Below, one piece after another: positions 8,808 to 17,400 of a DNA stretch of 64,000 nt. A model generated the notes under the pieces. It was not told the DNA's origin. It saw only the letters and a list, made by a program, of their open reading frames with translations, and made no database searches. Made by a program: the position numbers and the translations under genes. The DNA is from JACCTH01 sp035281645. Lineage in GTDB: Bacteria; Actinomycetota; Acidimicrobiia; Spongiisociales; ZC4RG35. Position 1 is the first letter of the stretch. Every line of letters starts with the position of its first letter. Where the stretch lies: positions 62,001 through 126,000 of the forward strand of contig DATEDN010000145.1 of assembly GCA_035281645.1 (NCBI GenBank), written 5' to 3'.

Positions 8808-8855
8808 TTCTTGCGTAAATTCGGGCGGGTTTTCTGCACCGGATTTACGCAAGAA
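8808..8855. repeat. Palindromic repeat family 1, copy 1 (TTCTTGCGTA arms)
   Basis: Perfect 13-base inverted repeat: TTCTTGCGTAAAT at 8808-8820 and its complement at 8843-8855. It extends inward to a 17-bp stem with one G-U pair and a 14-base loop. It sits between the mfd stop and the SurA-like gene. There is no T-run, so it is not a classical terminator. The same TTCTTGCGTA/TACGCAAG arms recur at 36674-36731 and 52084-52133. Confidence 0.8.
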
Positions 8856-8873
8856 TGAAAGTAACCTCCTTCC

Positions 8874-9779
8874 GTGCGGAAATCCCTACTTTTGCTGGCG
8901 CTTCTCGTCGCGTGCGGGGGTGCTGGCAACGACGTCGCCGCCACGGTGAACGGGATCGACATCGCGGTCACCGACATCCAGGGAATGCGGGTCGGAGAGA
9001 GTTCCACCACCATCAATAAGACCCTTTTTGCCTCCGATCTCACCGACGCCATCATTGACACCGCCGTTGTAAACGCGGTGCTGAGCGAGTTCGGCTTCGA
9101 TCCCACGGACGAGGAAATTGCAAGCAAGGTCTCCGAGCTCTCCGATGAGATCGAGACTGCGCAAGGGATTGGAGTTGACGAGTTTTTCGCCTCCCAGGGG
9201 CTGCCAGTGGAACGACTGCAGGTCATCGCCCGCCAACAGCTCATCCGCGATGAGTTGAGGGAGCAATTCGCCCCCGATATCGATCCCGTCACCGACCAGG
9301 ATGCGGAAATCTTGTTGGGTGCGGAACGACAGGGACGGACCAACGCCTGTGTACGCCACATCCTCGTCGCCACCGAAGAAGATGCCAACGCGGCTCTGGC
9401 CCGGATTGAAGGTGGCGAGGCGTTTGAAGATGTGGCCGCCGACGTTGGAACCGACGGCACGGCGCCCAACGGAGGTGACCTCGGTTGTAACCGGCTCGGC
9501 CTCTATGTCGCCGAATTCGCCAATGCCGCCTTCGAGTCACCGATCGGGGAAGTGTCAGGCCCCCACCAAACGCAGTTCGGATACCACCTGATCCTGGTTG
9601 AGTCGAGAGAGGAGCCGTCGCTCGAGGAGGTCAAGACGGAAATAAGCGACGCCCGGATTGGCGAGCTGGTCGCCGCCTGGATCCTCGAGCAGGTCAGCGC
9701 CGCCGAAGTGGAGGTCGATCCTCAGTACGGAACCTGGGTGCTCGAACCTACACCGATGGTGCAGGCTCCCACCAGCTAG
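8874..9779 (+). CDS. SurA/PrsA-like peptidyl-prolyl isomerase lipoprotein
   Basis: Predicted extracytoplasmic folding factor of 301 residues. The N-terminus is a lipoprotein signal with lipobox LVAC (Cys about residue 14), so it should be anchored to the outer face of the membrane. A SurA-type helical N-domain follows (residues about 20-150). Then comes a parvulin rotamase domain (about 155-250) opening with ACVRHILVATEEDA and closing with QFGYHLILVESRE, which are the diagnostic edges of the fold. The start is GTG at 8874 after a CCTCCTT-rich leader. mazG begins two bases after its stop, so the two are probably cotranscribed. The client proteins are unknown. Confidence 0.88.
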   Translation: MRKSLLLLALLVACGGAGNDVAATVNGIDIAVTDIQGMRVGESSTTINKTLFASDLTDAIIDTAVVNAVLSEFGFDPTDEEIASKVSELSDEIETAQGIGVDEFFASQGLPVERLQVIARQQLIRDELREQFAPDIDPVTDQDAEILLGAERQGRTNACVRHILVATEEDANAALARIEGGEAFEDVAADVGTDGTAPNGGDLGCNRLGLYVAEFANAAFESPIGEVSGPHQTQFGYHLILVESREEPSLEEVKTEISDARIGELVAAWILEQVSAAEVEVDPQYGTWVLEPTPMVQAPTS

Positions 9780-9781
9780 TC

Positions 9782-11167
9782 GTGCCGCTCCTGGTGATCG
9801 GCCTCGGTCCGGCCGGCTTGGAGCAACTGCCCCAATCGACCGCGGCTCTGCTGCTCAATCCTGGTTACAAGGTGGTATTGCGGACGATTGCCCATCCGGC
9901 TGCTGAAGAACTATCCACCCTGCGGGAGGTGGTTACCTGCGACGACCTCTATGAGCGGGCCGACAACTTTGAGGAGGTCTACGCCGCCATCGTCGAACGG
10001 GTTGTCCAGTATGACGCGGAGGAACCGGTCATATACGCAGTTCCGGGAAGTCCCCTCATTGGCGAGTTCACCGTGGCGCAGCTGCGGAAGCGAGTACCGG
10101 TGAAGATCATTTCCTCGCAGTCGTTCCTCGACGCCACTCTCTCGGCAGTTGGTTACGACCCGTTAGATCGCGGGCTCAGGGTTCTCAACGGTCACACCCT
10201 GCCTACTCCTCTCCTCATCGATGGCCCCACGATCATTGCCCATCTCGACCAACCGCTGATACTCGCCGACGCCGTTGCTTCGCTTGGCCGCGTCATAGAT
10301 GAAAGCTCGATGATCACCCTGGTGATCGATGCCGGCGGCGACAGGGAGCAATCGATCACGACGTCGATCGACGCGGTAGATCCGAGCCTCGCGGGGTTGC
10401 GAACGTCCATTTTCATCGACCCTGTCCCTGGCGGCTTGGCCGGAGTCATCGCAGTGATGGCGCGGCTTCGCAAAGAGTGCCCATGGGATCGCGCTCAAAC
10501 CCACGACAGTCTTGTCAAGAACCTTCTCGAAGAAACCCACGAGTTGGTCGATGCGATTGCTTCGGGGTCGGAAGGGGCGATTCTCGATGAGCTCGGCGAC
10601 CTCCTTCTGCAGGTGCTCTTCCACAGCGAGATCGCGACCGGTTTCGAAGTCGACGACGTCGCCGAGAGCCTCCGTCAAAAGCTGGTTCGTCGTCACCCCC
10701 ATGTCTTTGGTTCCGTCGTAGCTGGTTCACCCGAGGAGGTGAAGGCCAACTGGGAGCGGATCAAAGAAGACGAGCGCGGCCACAGCCCCGCTTCCGCGCT
10801 CGACGGGGTCCCGGCGGGAATGCCGGCGCTGGAACGGGCGGCGAAGGTGGGCCGGAAAGCGGCGGCAGTCGGCTTCGACTGGCCCGATGCCGAGGGGGTA
10901 TTCGACAAGATCGAAGAGGAGGTGGACGAGTTGCGTTCGGCGGTTTCGGGAGGTGATTTCGAGGCAGTCGAAGCGGAGCTCGGCGATCTCCTGTTTGCAG
11001 TCGTCAACCTCGCCCGTCACCTCGAATTGGATCCCGAGCTTGCCCTCAGCCGCACGATTCGGGAGTTCACCCGCCGATTCCAGGAGATGGAGAAGGAGGG
11101 TTCACTGGAAGGACTCGACCTCGATCAACTGGAAGCCCGCTGGGAGGCGGTGAAAAGGCCCGGATAG
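9782..11167 (+). CDS. mazG: Tetrapyrrole methylase-MazG fusion, nucleoside triphosphate pyrophosphohydrolase
   Basis: Two-domain protein of 461 residues with the layout of Bacillus YabN. Residues 1 to about 210 form an SAM-dependent tetrapyrrole-methylase fold (VIGLGPAG near the start; YAVPGSPL for the second motif). Residues about 220-461 are a duplicated MazG house-cleaning hydrolase that converts aberrant or excess NTPs to NMPs and pyrophosphate. Both MazG halves keep acidic metal-binding helices (LLEETHELVDAI and KIEEEVDELRSAV), and RLRKECPWDRAQTHDSL is the conserved entry segment. The start is GTG at 9782, two bases past the previous stop. What the methylase-like half does in these fusions is not established. 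eno follows after 21 bases. Confidence 0.92.
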   Translation: MPLLVIGLGPAGLEQLPQSTAALLLNPGYKVVLRTIAHPAAEELSTLREVVTCDDLYERADNFEEVYAAIVERVVQYDAEEPVIYAVPGSPLIGEFTVAQLRKRVPVKIISSQSFLDATLSAVGYDPLDRGLRVLNGHTLPTPLLIDGPTIIAHLDQPLILADAVASLGRVIDESSMITLVIDAGGDREQSITTSIDAVDPSLAGLRTSIFIDPVPGGLAGVIAVMARLRKECPWDRAQTHDSLVKNLLEETHELVDAIASGSEGAILDELGDLLLQVLFHSEIATGFEVDDVAESLRQKLVRRHPHVFGSVVAGSPEEVKANWERIKEDERGHSPASALDGVPAGMPALERAAKVGRKAAAVGFDWPDAEGVFDKIEEEVDELRSAVSGGDFEAVEAELGDLLFAVVNLARHLELDPELALSRTIREFTRRFQEMEKEGSLEGLDLDQLEARWEAVKRPG

Positions 11168-11188
11168 GTAGGCCGGTAAGGTTGACGC

Positions 11189-12471
<1,283 letters not shown>

Positions 12472-12475
<4 letters not shown>

Positions 12476-12861
12476 CGCGAACCTCGCGGGTGGCGATGCG
12501 CATCGGTCGCTTGGCTCTCGGCCTGGTCCTGCTCGCCTTTTTGGCGGCCACCATCCCTTTCGGCCAAATCATCGATCAACAAGAGCGAGTGGAGGCGGCT
12601 GCTGCCGAGCTCGCTCGTCTCGAAAACGAAAACCTCTTCCTGGCCGACGAGATCGCGGCTCTACAGACTCCAGCCGAGATTGAACGGATGGCGCGCGAGA
12701 AGCTGGGCTATGTCATGCCGGGTGAAACGGCATTTGTGGTCCTCGAGCCCGAAGACGCGGTCTCCACTCCGTTGGAGACGCCAGTTCAGGACCCCGTTGT
12801 TCGTTCCCAGCCTTGGTGGCGCTCCCTCTGGAATTTCCTGACCGGTGCCGACGTCCGTTGA
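12472..12861 (+). CDS. DivIC/FtsB-type septum formation initiator
   Basis: Small bitopic cell-division protein of 129 residues. A basic N-terminus (RTSRVAMRIGR) is followed by one membrane helix (LALGLVLLAFLAATIPF, about residues 11-27). An extracytoplasmic coiled coil (QQERVEAAAAELARLENENLFLADEIAAL) and the family motif PAEIERMAREKLGYVMPGETAFVV come next. In better-studied bacteria FtsB/DivIC bridges FtsL and FtsQ in the divisome. The ATG overlaps the eno stop, and the DUF501 gene begins inside its last codons. No catalytic residues are expected. Confidence 0.88.
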
Positions 12862-13372
12862 CGCACCGGTCCGCGCCGATATCTCGGCGCAACTCGGCCG
12901 CCCCTTACGAGCCGCATCGACTGTTCTCCGTACCTGTCATTTGAGCCTGCCGGTCGTCATCGAGGTCCCCCCACTGCTCGATGACGGCACGCCCTTTCCC
13001 ACCCGCTACTGGCTGACCTGTCCACTGGCGATCAAGCGGATCTCGCGAATCGAGTCCCGCGGTGAGATTGGACGAATGGAGGCAAGGCGCAAGAGCGACG
13101 CGGCTTTCGCCGCCGAAGTCGATGCCGCCCACAAGCGTTACGAGGCAGAAAGGGACGCCCTGCTCCCAGCCGACGCCGATCCCCGGCCCCAGGGTGGGGT
13201 GGCGGGGGCGCGGGCGGGGATCAAGTGTTTGCATGCTCATTACGCCGACCACGCCGCCGGTAACTACAACCCCGCCGGGGTCATAGTGGCGCCCCAAATC
13301 GAACCTCTCGATTGCGTAGAGCGGTGTGTCGTTGCCGGCGCCGTGAACCCCGACTGGCAGGAGCCCAAATAG
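12845..13372 (+). CDS. DUF501 family protein
   Basis: Conserved actinobacterial protein of 175 residues with no established function. Recognisable features are the N-terminal RADISAQLGRP, the segment PTRYWLTCPLAIKRISRIESRGEI, and the His/Cys-rich part GIKCLHAHYADHAAGNYNPAG near residue 135-155, which looks like a possible metal site. The GTG at 12845 overlaps the divIC gene by 17 bases. The stop TAG overlaps the proposed ATA start of ppx. Persistent linkage to divIC and ppx is known for this family, but the reason is not. Confidence 0.85.
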   Translation: MPTSVDAPVRADISAQLGRPLRAASTVLRTCHLSLPVVIEVPPLLDDGTPFPTRYWLTCPLAIKRISRIESRGEIGRMEARRKSDAAFAAEVDAAHKRYEAERDALLPADADPRPQGGVAGARAGIKCLHAHYADHAAGNYNPAGVIVAPQIEPLDCVERCVVAGAVNPDWQEPK

Positions 13373-14235
13373 CTTCGAATCCGATCCGGGCGGCAGCGGT
13401 CGACATCGGCACCAACTCGATGCGTCTCCTCCTCGTCCAACAGGTCGGCTCGGGTGTTGTCGAACTGGGCCGCTTCGAGCGGGTGACCGGACTTGGGCGG
13501 GGCGTCGATGCGGCCGGAATGCTCTCGGAAGAAGCGATGGATCGGTCGCTGCTGGCGCTGGCGGAGTTTGGCGGCCGGATGAAAGAAGCCCGCGTGGACC
13601 GGCGACGGGCGGTGGCCACCTCTGCATCGCGAGATGCAGCCAACAGTGCGCCGTTCTTCGATCGGGCCGAGCTCGCCCTCGGGGTCCGACCGGAGCTAAT
13701 CAGCGGCGAGGAGGAAGCTCGGCTGGCCTTCGCCGGCGCCAGTGGCCAGCACCCGGAGCCGTTGCTCGTGATCGACATCGGCGGTGGCTCGACCGAGTTC
13801 GTTACCCGGGCCGGCGGCACTTCTTACGAAATCGGGTCGGTTCGGCTCACCGATCGCCTGTTGGCGGAGCGGCCCGTGCCTGGGCCGGTGCTGGCCTCGG
13901 CACGGGCGATGGTGACCGAGGCTCTCGGGGGTGTGAGTGCCTTCAACGGTTCGGTAATGGGGGTGGCCGGAACCTGGACCAGCCTTGCTGCCATGGAGGA
14001 GACCGAGAAACTCAGCCGCGCGGTGGTGACGGCGTGGGTCGAGCGCCTGGCGGCGATGTCGCTCGAAGAGACCGCCGGAATTCCGGGCCTCGACCCGGCG
14101 CGGGCGCCGGTGATGCTCGGGGGAGCGATCGTGGCGGAGGGAGCCATGAGCGCAGCAGGTGCCGAGGAGGTAACGGTTTCCCACCATGACCTTCTCGACG
14201 GGATCATCGCCAGCTTGATCGAGACCCCCTTCTAG
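13369..14235 (+). CDS. Ppx/GppA family exopolyphosphatase
   Basis: Sugar-kinase/actin-fold phosphatase of 288 residues in the short actinobacterial Ppx class, acting on polyphosphate or pppGpp. The phosphate-1 loop is AAVDIGTNSMRLLL near the N-terminus and the second loop is VIDIGGGSTEFV; TSASRDAANSAPF lies between them. No NUG codon exists between the DUF501 stop and the fold. The nearest (GTG 13324, TTG 13312) would add 15-19 unrelated residues inside DUF501. AGGAG at 13359-13363 stands five bases before ATA at 13369, and this ATA overlaps the upstream TAG as ATAG, mimicking the usual ATGA overlap. I therefore annotate an AUA start; the function call does not depend on it. Confidence 0.87.
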   Translation: MASNPIRAAAVDIGTNSMRLLLVQQVGSGVVELGRFERVTGLGRGVDAAGMLSEEAMDRSLLALAEFGGRMKEARVDRRRAVATSASRDAANSAPFFDRAELALGVRPELISGEEEARLAFAGASGQHPEPLLVIDIGGGSTEFVTRAGGTSYEIGSVRLTDRLLAERPVPGPVLASARAMVTEALGGVSAFNGSVMGVAGTWTSLAAMEETEKLSRAVVTAWVERLAAMSLEETAGIPGLDPARAPVMLGGAIVAEGAMSAAGAEEVTVSHHDLLDGIIASLIETPF

Positions 14236-14248
14236 CCTTTCTGGGTTC

Positions 14249-14329
14249 GCCCGGGTGCTGGAATGGGTATACAGAGAGGTCTTAAACACCTTGCCGAAAG
14301 GCGTGTGGGTTCGAGTCCCACCCCGGGCA
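14249..14329 (+). tRNA. tRNA-Leu (anticodon UAA)
   Basis: Class II tRNA of 81 bases. The acceptor stem GCCCGGG (14249-14255) pairs with CCCGGGC (14322-14328), with discriminator A at 14329. The anticodon loop CTTAAAC gives UAA. The long variable arm TGCC-GAAA-GGCG is expected for tRNA-Leu, and the T arm is GTGGG-TTCGAGT-CCCAC. CCA is not encoded. It lies between ppx and aceK and is bracketed by a 10-base direct repeat. Confidence 0.95.
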
Positions 14330-14388
14330 CGTATTCCTGTGGGCCGTAGCTCTCGAACCACAGCAGCAACCCTGGGTTCGCAAAGTTA

Positions 14389-16137
14389 ATGGTCGCCCAC
14401 CCAACTATCTCCGACTCACGCCTCGCCAACCTCGCCGCCAGGGCCGTCGCTGACGGTTATGTCGCCTTTGACGATCGTTTCCGGGTCATCACGCGTCGCG
14501 CCCGGGATCGGTTCATCGATCGTGAGTGGAAGGGGATGCGCGCCGATAGCTTCGAGCGGCTCGAGGTATATGCCGAGGCGGTCGGCACCGTCATCGGGAC
14601 GGTCCGCAAGTTGATGGGGGTGCGGCTCGAGGACCGCCAGCTATGGGCGTTGATGAAAGCCGTCTATTCGGGCCTCATTCAAGAACGCGACGACTGGGAG
14701 CTGGCTGAGACCTTTTTCAATTCCGTCACCCGCAAGATCTTTGTGACCGTGGGAGTGGACCGGAACATCGAGTTCGTCGACACCGATTTCGACACTCCTC
14801 CCCACCAGGCGCTTCGACCCGTTTACCGCTCTTACGTCGATCCGAGCGACGTCGCCACGTTGGTGGAAACGATCATCACCGATTCGGACCTCGGGATCTC
14901 TTACATCGACCTGGCCGGAGACTGCCGAAAGGCTGCCCTCCGGATCGCCGTGCACCTCCGGAATACAGGAGGGTTGAGGGTCATCGACCGCGCCGACGTG
15001 GTCGACTCCATCTTCTACCGCGGCAAGGCTGCCTATCTGGTGGGACGGGTGTACAGCGGAAGCCAGATGTTCCCGCTCGTCCTGGCGGTGCTCCATCTCC
15101 CCCAGGGGGGCAAACTCGACGCGCTGCTTCTGACCGAGAACCAGGTCTCGGTGCTGTTCTCGTTCACCCGCTCTTATTTCCACGTTGACGTCGCCCGCCC
15201 GTATGACCTTGTGAGCTTTCTCCGTTCGCTGATGCCCCGCAAGCGGATGTCCGAGTTGTACATCGCCATCGGCCAGCACAAGCACGGCAAGACATCTCTT
15301 TACCGCGAATTACTCTTTCATCTGGCCGGCACCGGGGAGCGGTTCTCCATCGCCCGCGGCACCAAGGGCCTGGTGATGGCGGTTTTCACGCTGGCCGGAT
15401 TCGACGTGGTGGTGAAGGTCATCAAGGATCGCTTTCCTGCTCCCAAGCGCACAACTCGCCAAGAGGTGAGGGAGCGATACCGGCTCGTCTTTCTCGCCGA
15501 TCGGGCGGGCCGGTTGGTCGACGCCCAGGAGTTCGAGTATCTCGAGTTTGATCGCTCTCGCTTCGACCCCGAACTGCTCGAGTTGTTGGGCAACGAATGC
15601 GGTCGCAATTTCGAGATGTTCGAGCAGAAAGTGGTCATCCGCCACGCCTATATCGAGAGGCGGGTGATCCCCCTCGATATCTATCTCCGTGACGCCGACG
15701 GGGAACTGGGGGCGAGCGCAATCGTCGATTACGGGAATGCCATCAAGGAACTTGCCGCTACCGGCATCTTCCCCGGGGACCTCCTCTTGAAGAACTTCGG
15801 AGTGACCCGCCACGGCCGGGTCGTGTTCTATGACTATGACGAACTGACCACCATCGGCAAGTGTGTCTTCCGAGCCCTGCCGGATGACGCCGACAGCGGC
15901 GAGGAGCCCTCGTTTGGGGTGGGGCCTGACGACGTCTTCCCGGAAGAATTCGAGCGCTTCCTCGGCGTCGAAGACGACCTCAAAGCGGAGTTCATGTCAC
16001 ATCACCGTGACCTGTACACCGCCCAGTGGTGGCTGGCGGTGCAGAAACGAGTGGCGGCGGGCGAGTTGATCGATATCTTCCCGTATGACCAAAGCGCCCG
16101 CTTGCCCGAAGGCGAGCCGGCGCCGGCTAGCGGTTAG
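14389..16137 (+). CDS. aceK: Isocitrate dehydrogenase kinase/phosphatase
   Basis: Bifunctional enzyme that phosphorylates isocitrate dehydrogenase to push isocitrate into the glyoxylate shunt and can reverse the reaction. 582 residues against 578 in E. coli, with similarity over the full length. The kinase-like C-half holds FDVVVKVIKDRFPAPK (ATP lysine about 343-346), VIRHAYIERRVIPLDIYL, NIFPGD-type FPGDLLLKNFGVTRHG (Asp/Asn about 464-469) and the metal aspartates in FYDYDE (about 480-485). The regulatory N-half has GQHKHGKTSLYRE. All catalytic segments are intact. ATG at 14389, without an obvious Shine-Dalgarno. AceK is mainly proteobacterial, and neither aceA, aceB nor icd is in the window; it may have arrived by transfer near the tRNA. 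Confidence 0.96.
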   Translation: MVAHPTISDSRLANLAARAVADGYVAFDDRFRVITRRARDRFIDREWKGMRADSFERLEVYAEAVGTVIGTVRKLMGVRLEDRQLWALMKAVYSGLIQERDDWELAETFFNSVTRKIFVTVGVDRNIEFVDTDFDTPPHQALRPVYRSYVDPSDVATLVETIITDSDLGISYIDLAGDCRKAALRIAVHLRNTGGLRVIDRADVVDSIFYRGKAAYLVGRVYSGSQMFPLVLAVLHLPQGGKLDALLLTENQVSVLFSFTRSYFHVDVARPYDLVSFLRSLMPRKRMSELYIAIGQHKHGKTSLYRELLFHLAGTGERFSIARGTKGLVMAVFTLAGFDVVVKVIKDRFPAPKRTTRQEVRERYRLVFLADRAGRLVDAQEFEYLEFDRSRFDPELLELLGNECGRNFEMFEQKVVIRHAYIERRVIPLDIYLRDADGELGASAIVDYGNAIKELAATGIFPGDLLLKNFGVTRHGRVVFYDYDELTTIGKCVFRALPDDADSGEEPSFGVGPDDVFPEEFERFLGVEDDLKAEFMSHHRDLYTAQWWLAVQKRVAAGELIDIFPYDQSARLPEGEPAPASG

Positions 16138-16146
16138 ATTCGGTCG

Positions 16147-16914
16147 ATGGACCTCGTCGAGTACACAGTGGACGGACCGGTTGCCCTGGTGCGCCTCAAC
16201 CGTCCTCCGGTGAACGCGTTGTCGCCTGAGCTCTCCCAGGATCTGCTGGCGGCGTTCACCGAGGCGGCCGATCCGACGGTGAGAGCAGTGGTGGTCACCG
16301 GGCAGCCCCACTTTGCAGCCGGGGCCGACATCAAAGGCTTTCAAACGGTGTACCAGGAAGGCGGCGAACAGAAGCTGGCCTCGACCTTGGTGGAGGCGAT
16401 CTGGGCGCTCGACCTTCTCGAGAAGCCCACCATCGCCGCCATTCACGGCTACGCCCTAGGTGGTGGCCTGGAACTGGCGATGGGGGCGGACTTCCGATAT
16501 CTGGCAGACGACGCCAAGGTCGGTCAGCCAGAGATCAAGCTCGGTCTCATTCCCGGCGCTGGTGGCACCCAAAGGCTCCAGCGCCTGGTCGGTTTCCAAC
16601 GGGCGAAGGACATTGTCTACAGCGGGCGCCAGGTGGGGGCGGAAGAGGCTCTCGCCATTGGCCTCGCCGATCGGGTCTTTCCGGCCGCCGACGTTCTGAC
16701 CGAGGCCCAGGCCGCCGCCCGCGAGCTGGCGGCCGGTCCCACCCGCGCCCTCCACGCTGCCAAAAAAGCACTCGCCGGCGGGCATGGGCGCCCACTTTCC
16801 GAGGGAATGGACTTGGAACGGGCCGCCTTTGACGAGAGTTTTTGGACCGACGACGCCCGCGAGGGGGTGTCGGCCTTCATCGAGAAACGGGCTCCTTCCT
16901 TTCAGGGTAAGTAG
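16147..16914 (+). CDS. Enoyl-CoA hydratase/isomerase (crotonase family)
   Basis: 255-residue crotonase-fold enzyme, probably hydrating trans-2-enoyl-CoA in fatty-acid beta-oxidation. The first oxyanion-hole segment is PHFAAGADIKGF (about 54-65). The second is HGYALGGGLELAMGADFRYLADDAKVGQPEIKLGLIPGAGGTQRL (from about 100), where both catalytic glutamates of canonical hydratases are kept: one in GGGLELAMGAD and one in GQPEIKLG. The C-terminal trimerisation helix follows. ATG at 16147, ten bases after the aceK stop, so the two could be cotranscribed. If beta-oxidation feeds acetyl-CoA, pairing with aceK would be sensible, but that is inference. Confidence 0.9.
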   Translation: MDLVEYTVDGPVALVRLNRPPVNALSPELSQDLLAAFTEAADPTVRAVVVTGQPHFAAGADIKGFQTVYQEGGEQKLASTLVEAIWALDLLEKPTIAAIHGYALGGGLELAMGADFRYLADDAKVGQPEIKLGLIPGAGGTQRLQRLVGFQRAKDIVYSGRQVGAEEALAIGLADRVFPAADVLTEAQAAARELAAGPTRALHAAKKALAGGHGRPLSEGMDLERAAFDESFWTDDAREGVSAFIEKRAPSFQGK

Positions 16915-17357
16915 CTCGAGGGCTCCACCTCCAGCTGCCGCTTCAGCCGGGCCAGATTCCTCCGCCAGATCTCCGCCAGCACCGGACGGGCGATGAGCGC
17001 CGTCAACTGTCCTCCGAGGTAGGGCGGAAACCGGAGCTCCTCGCACCAGGTGAGGCGGGTGGCCCCGGCGATGGCGGCCACCGCGAACTCGCCCGTCCCA
17101 GTCACCAGACCCTGGTGCTCGACGCCAATCCGATGAGGCGGCTCCCAGACCGTCACCGTCATACGGTCGGTGAGGCGGAAAGGGCCCACTCGGGTGGCCA
17201 CCTCGATAACTGCTCCCGGACCGGAGGTGACGTTGCTGCCAAACCCGATGGATTCGACGTCTCCCATCCAGCGCTCGTGACCCTTGAGATCGCTCACCGC
17301 CTCCCAGACCACGGCCAGAGGGGCACCGATATCCGCCGAGACCACTATCGGAGTCAT
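16902..17357 (-). CDS. SRPBCC (polyketide cyclase/START-like) protein
   Basis: 151-residue helix-grip protein of the SRPBCC superfamily, which binds hydrophobic ligands in a central cavity; the ligand is unknown. Typical segments are the first strand and helix VVSADIGAPLAVVWEAVSDLKGHERWM, the strands VESIGFG and TDRMTVTVWEPPHRIGVEHQGLVTG, and the long C-terminal helix LIARPVLAEIWRRNLARLKRQLE. I use the ATG at 17357 instead of the in-frame start at 17393 because 17357 begins exactly at the fold and leaves 43 bases to the divergent desulfurase. Its 3' end overlaps the crotonase gene by 13 bases in convergent orientation. Confidence 0.8.
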   Translation of the reverse strand: MTPIVVSADIGAPLAVVWEAVSDLKGHERWMGDVESIGFGSNVTSGPGAVIEVATRVGPFRLTDRMTVTVWEPPHRIGVEHQGLVTGTGEFAVAAIAGATRLTWCEELRFPPYLGGQLTALIARPVLAEIWRRNLARLKRQLEVEPSSYLP

Positions 17358-17400
17358 CGTGGGTTGGTCGAAACACACCAAGTCATGGGACAATTCTCGC

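Noticed and set aside
14249..16137. Integrated element at tRNA-Leu
   Set aside because: No integrase, no duplicated tRNA 3' end and only a 10-base direct repeat; transfer of aceK remains possible but an element is not supported.
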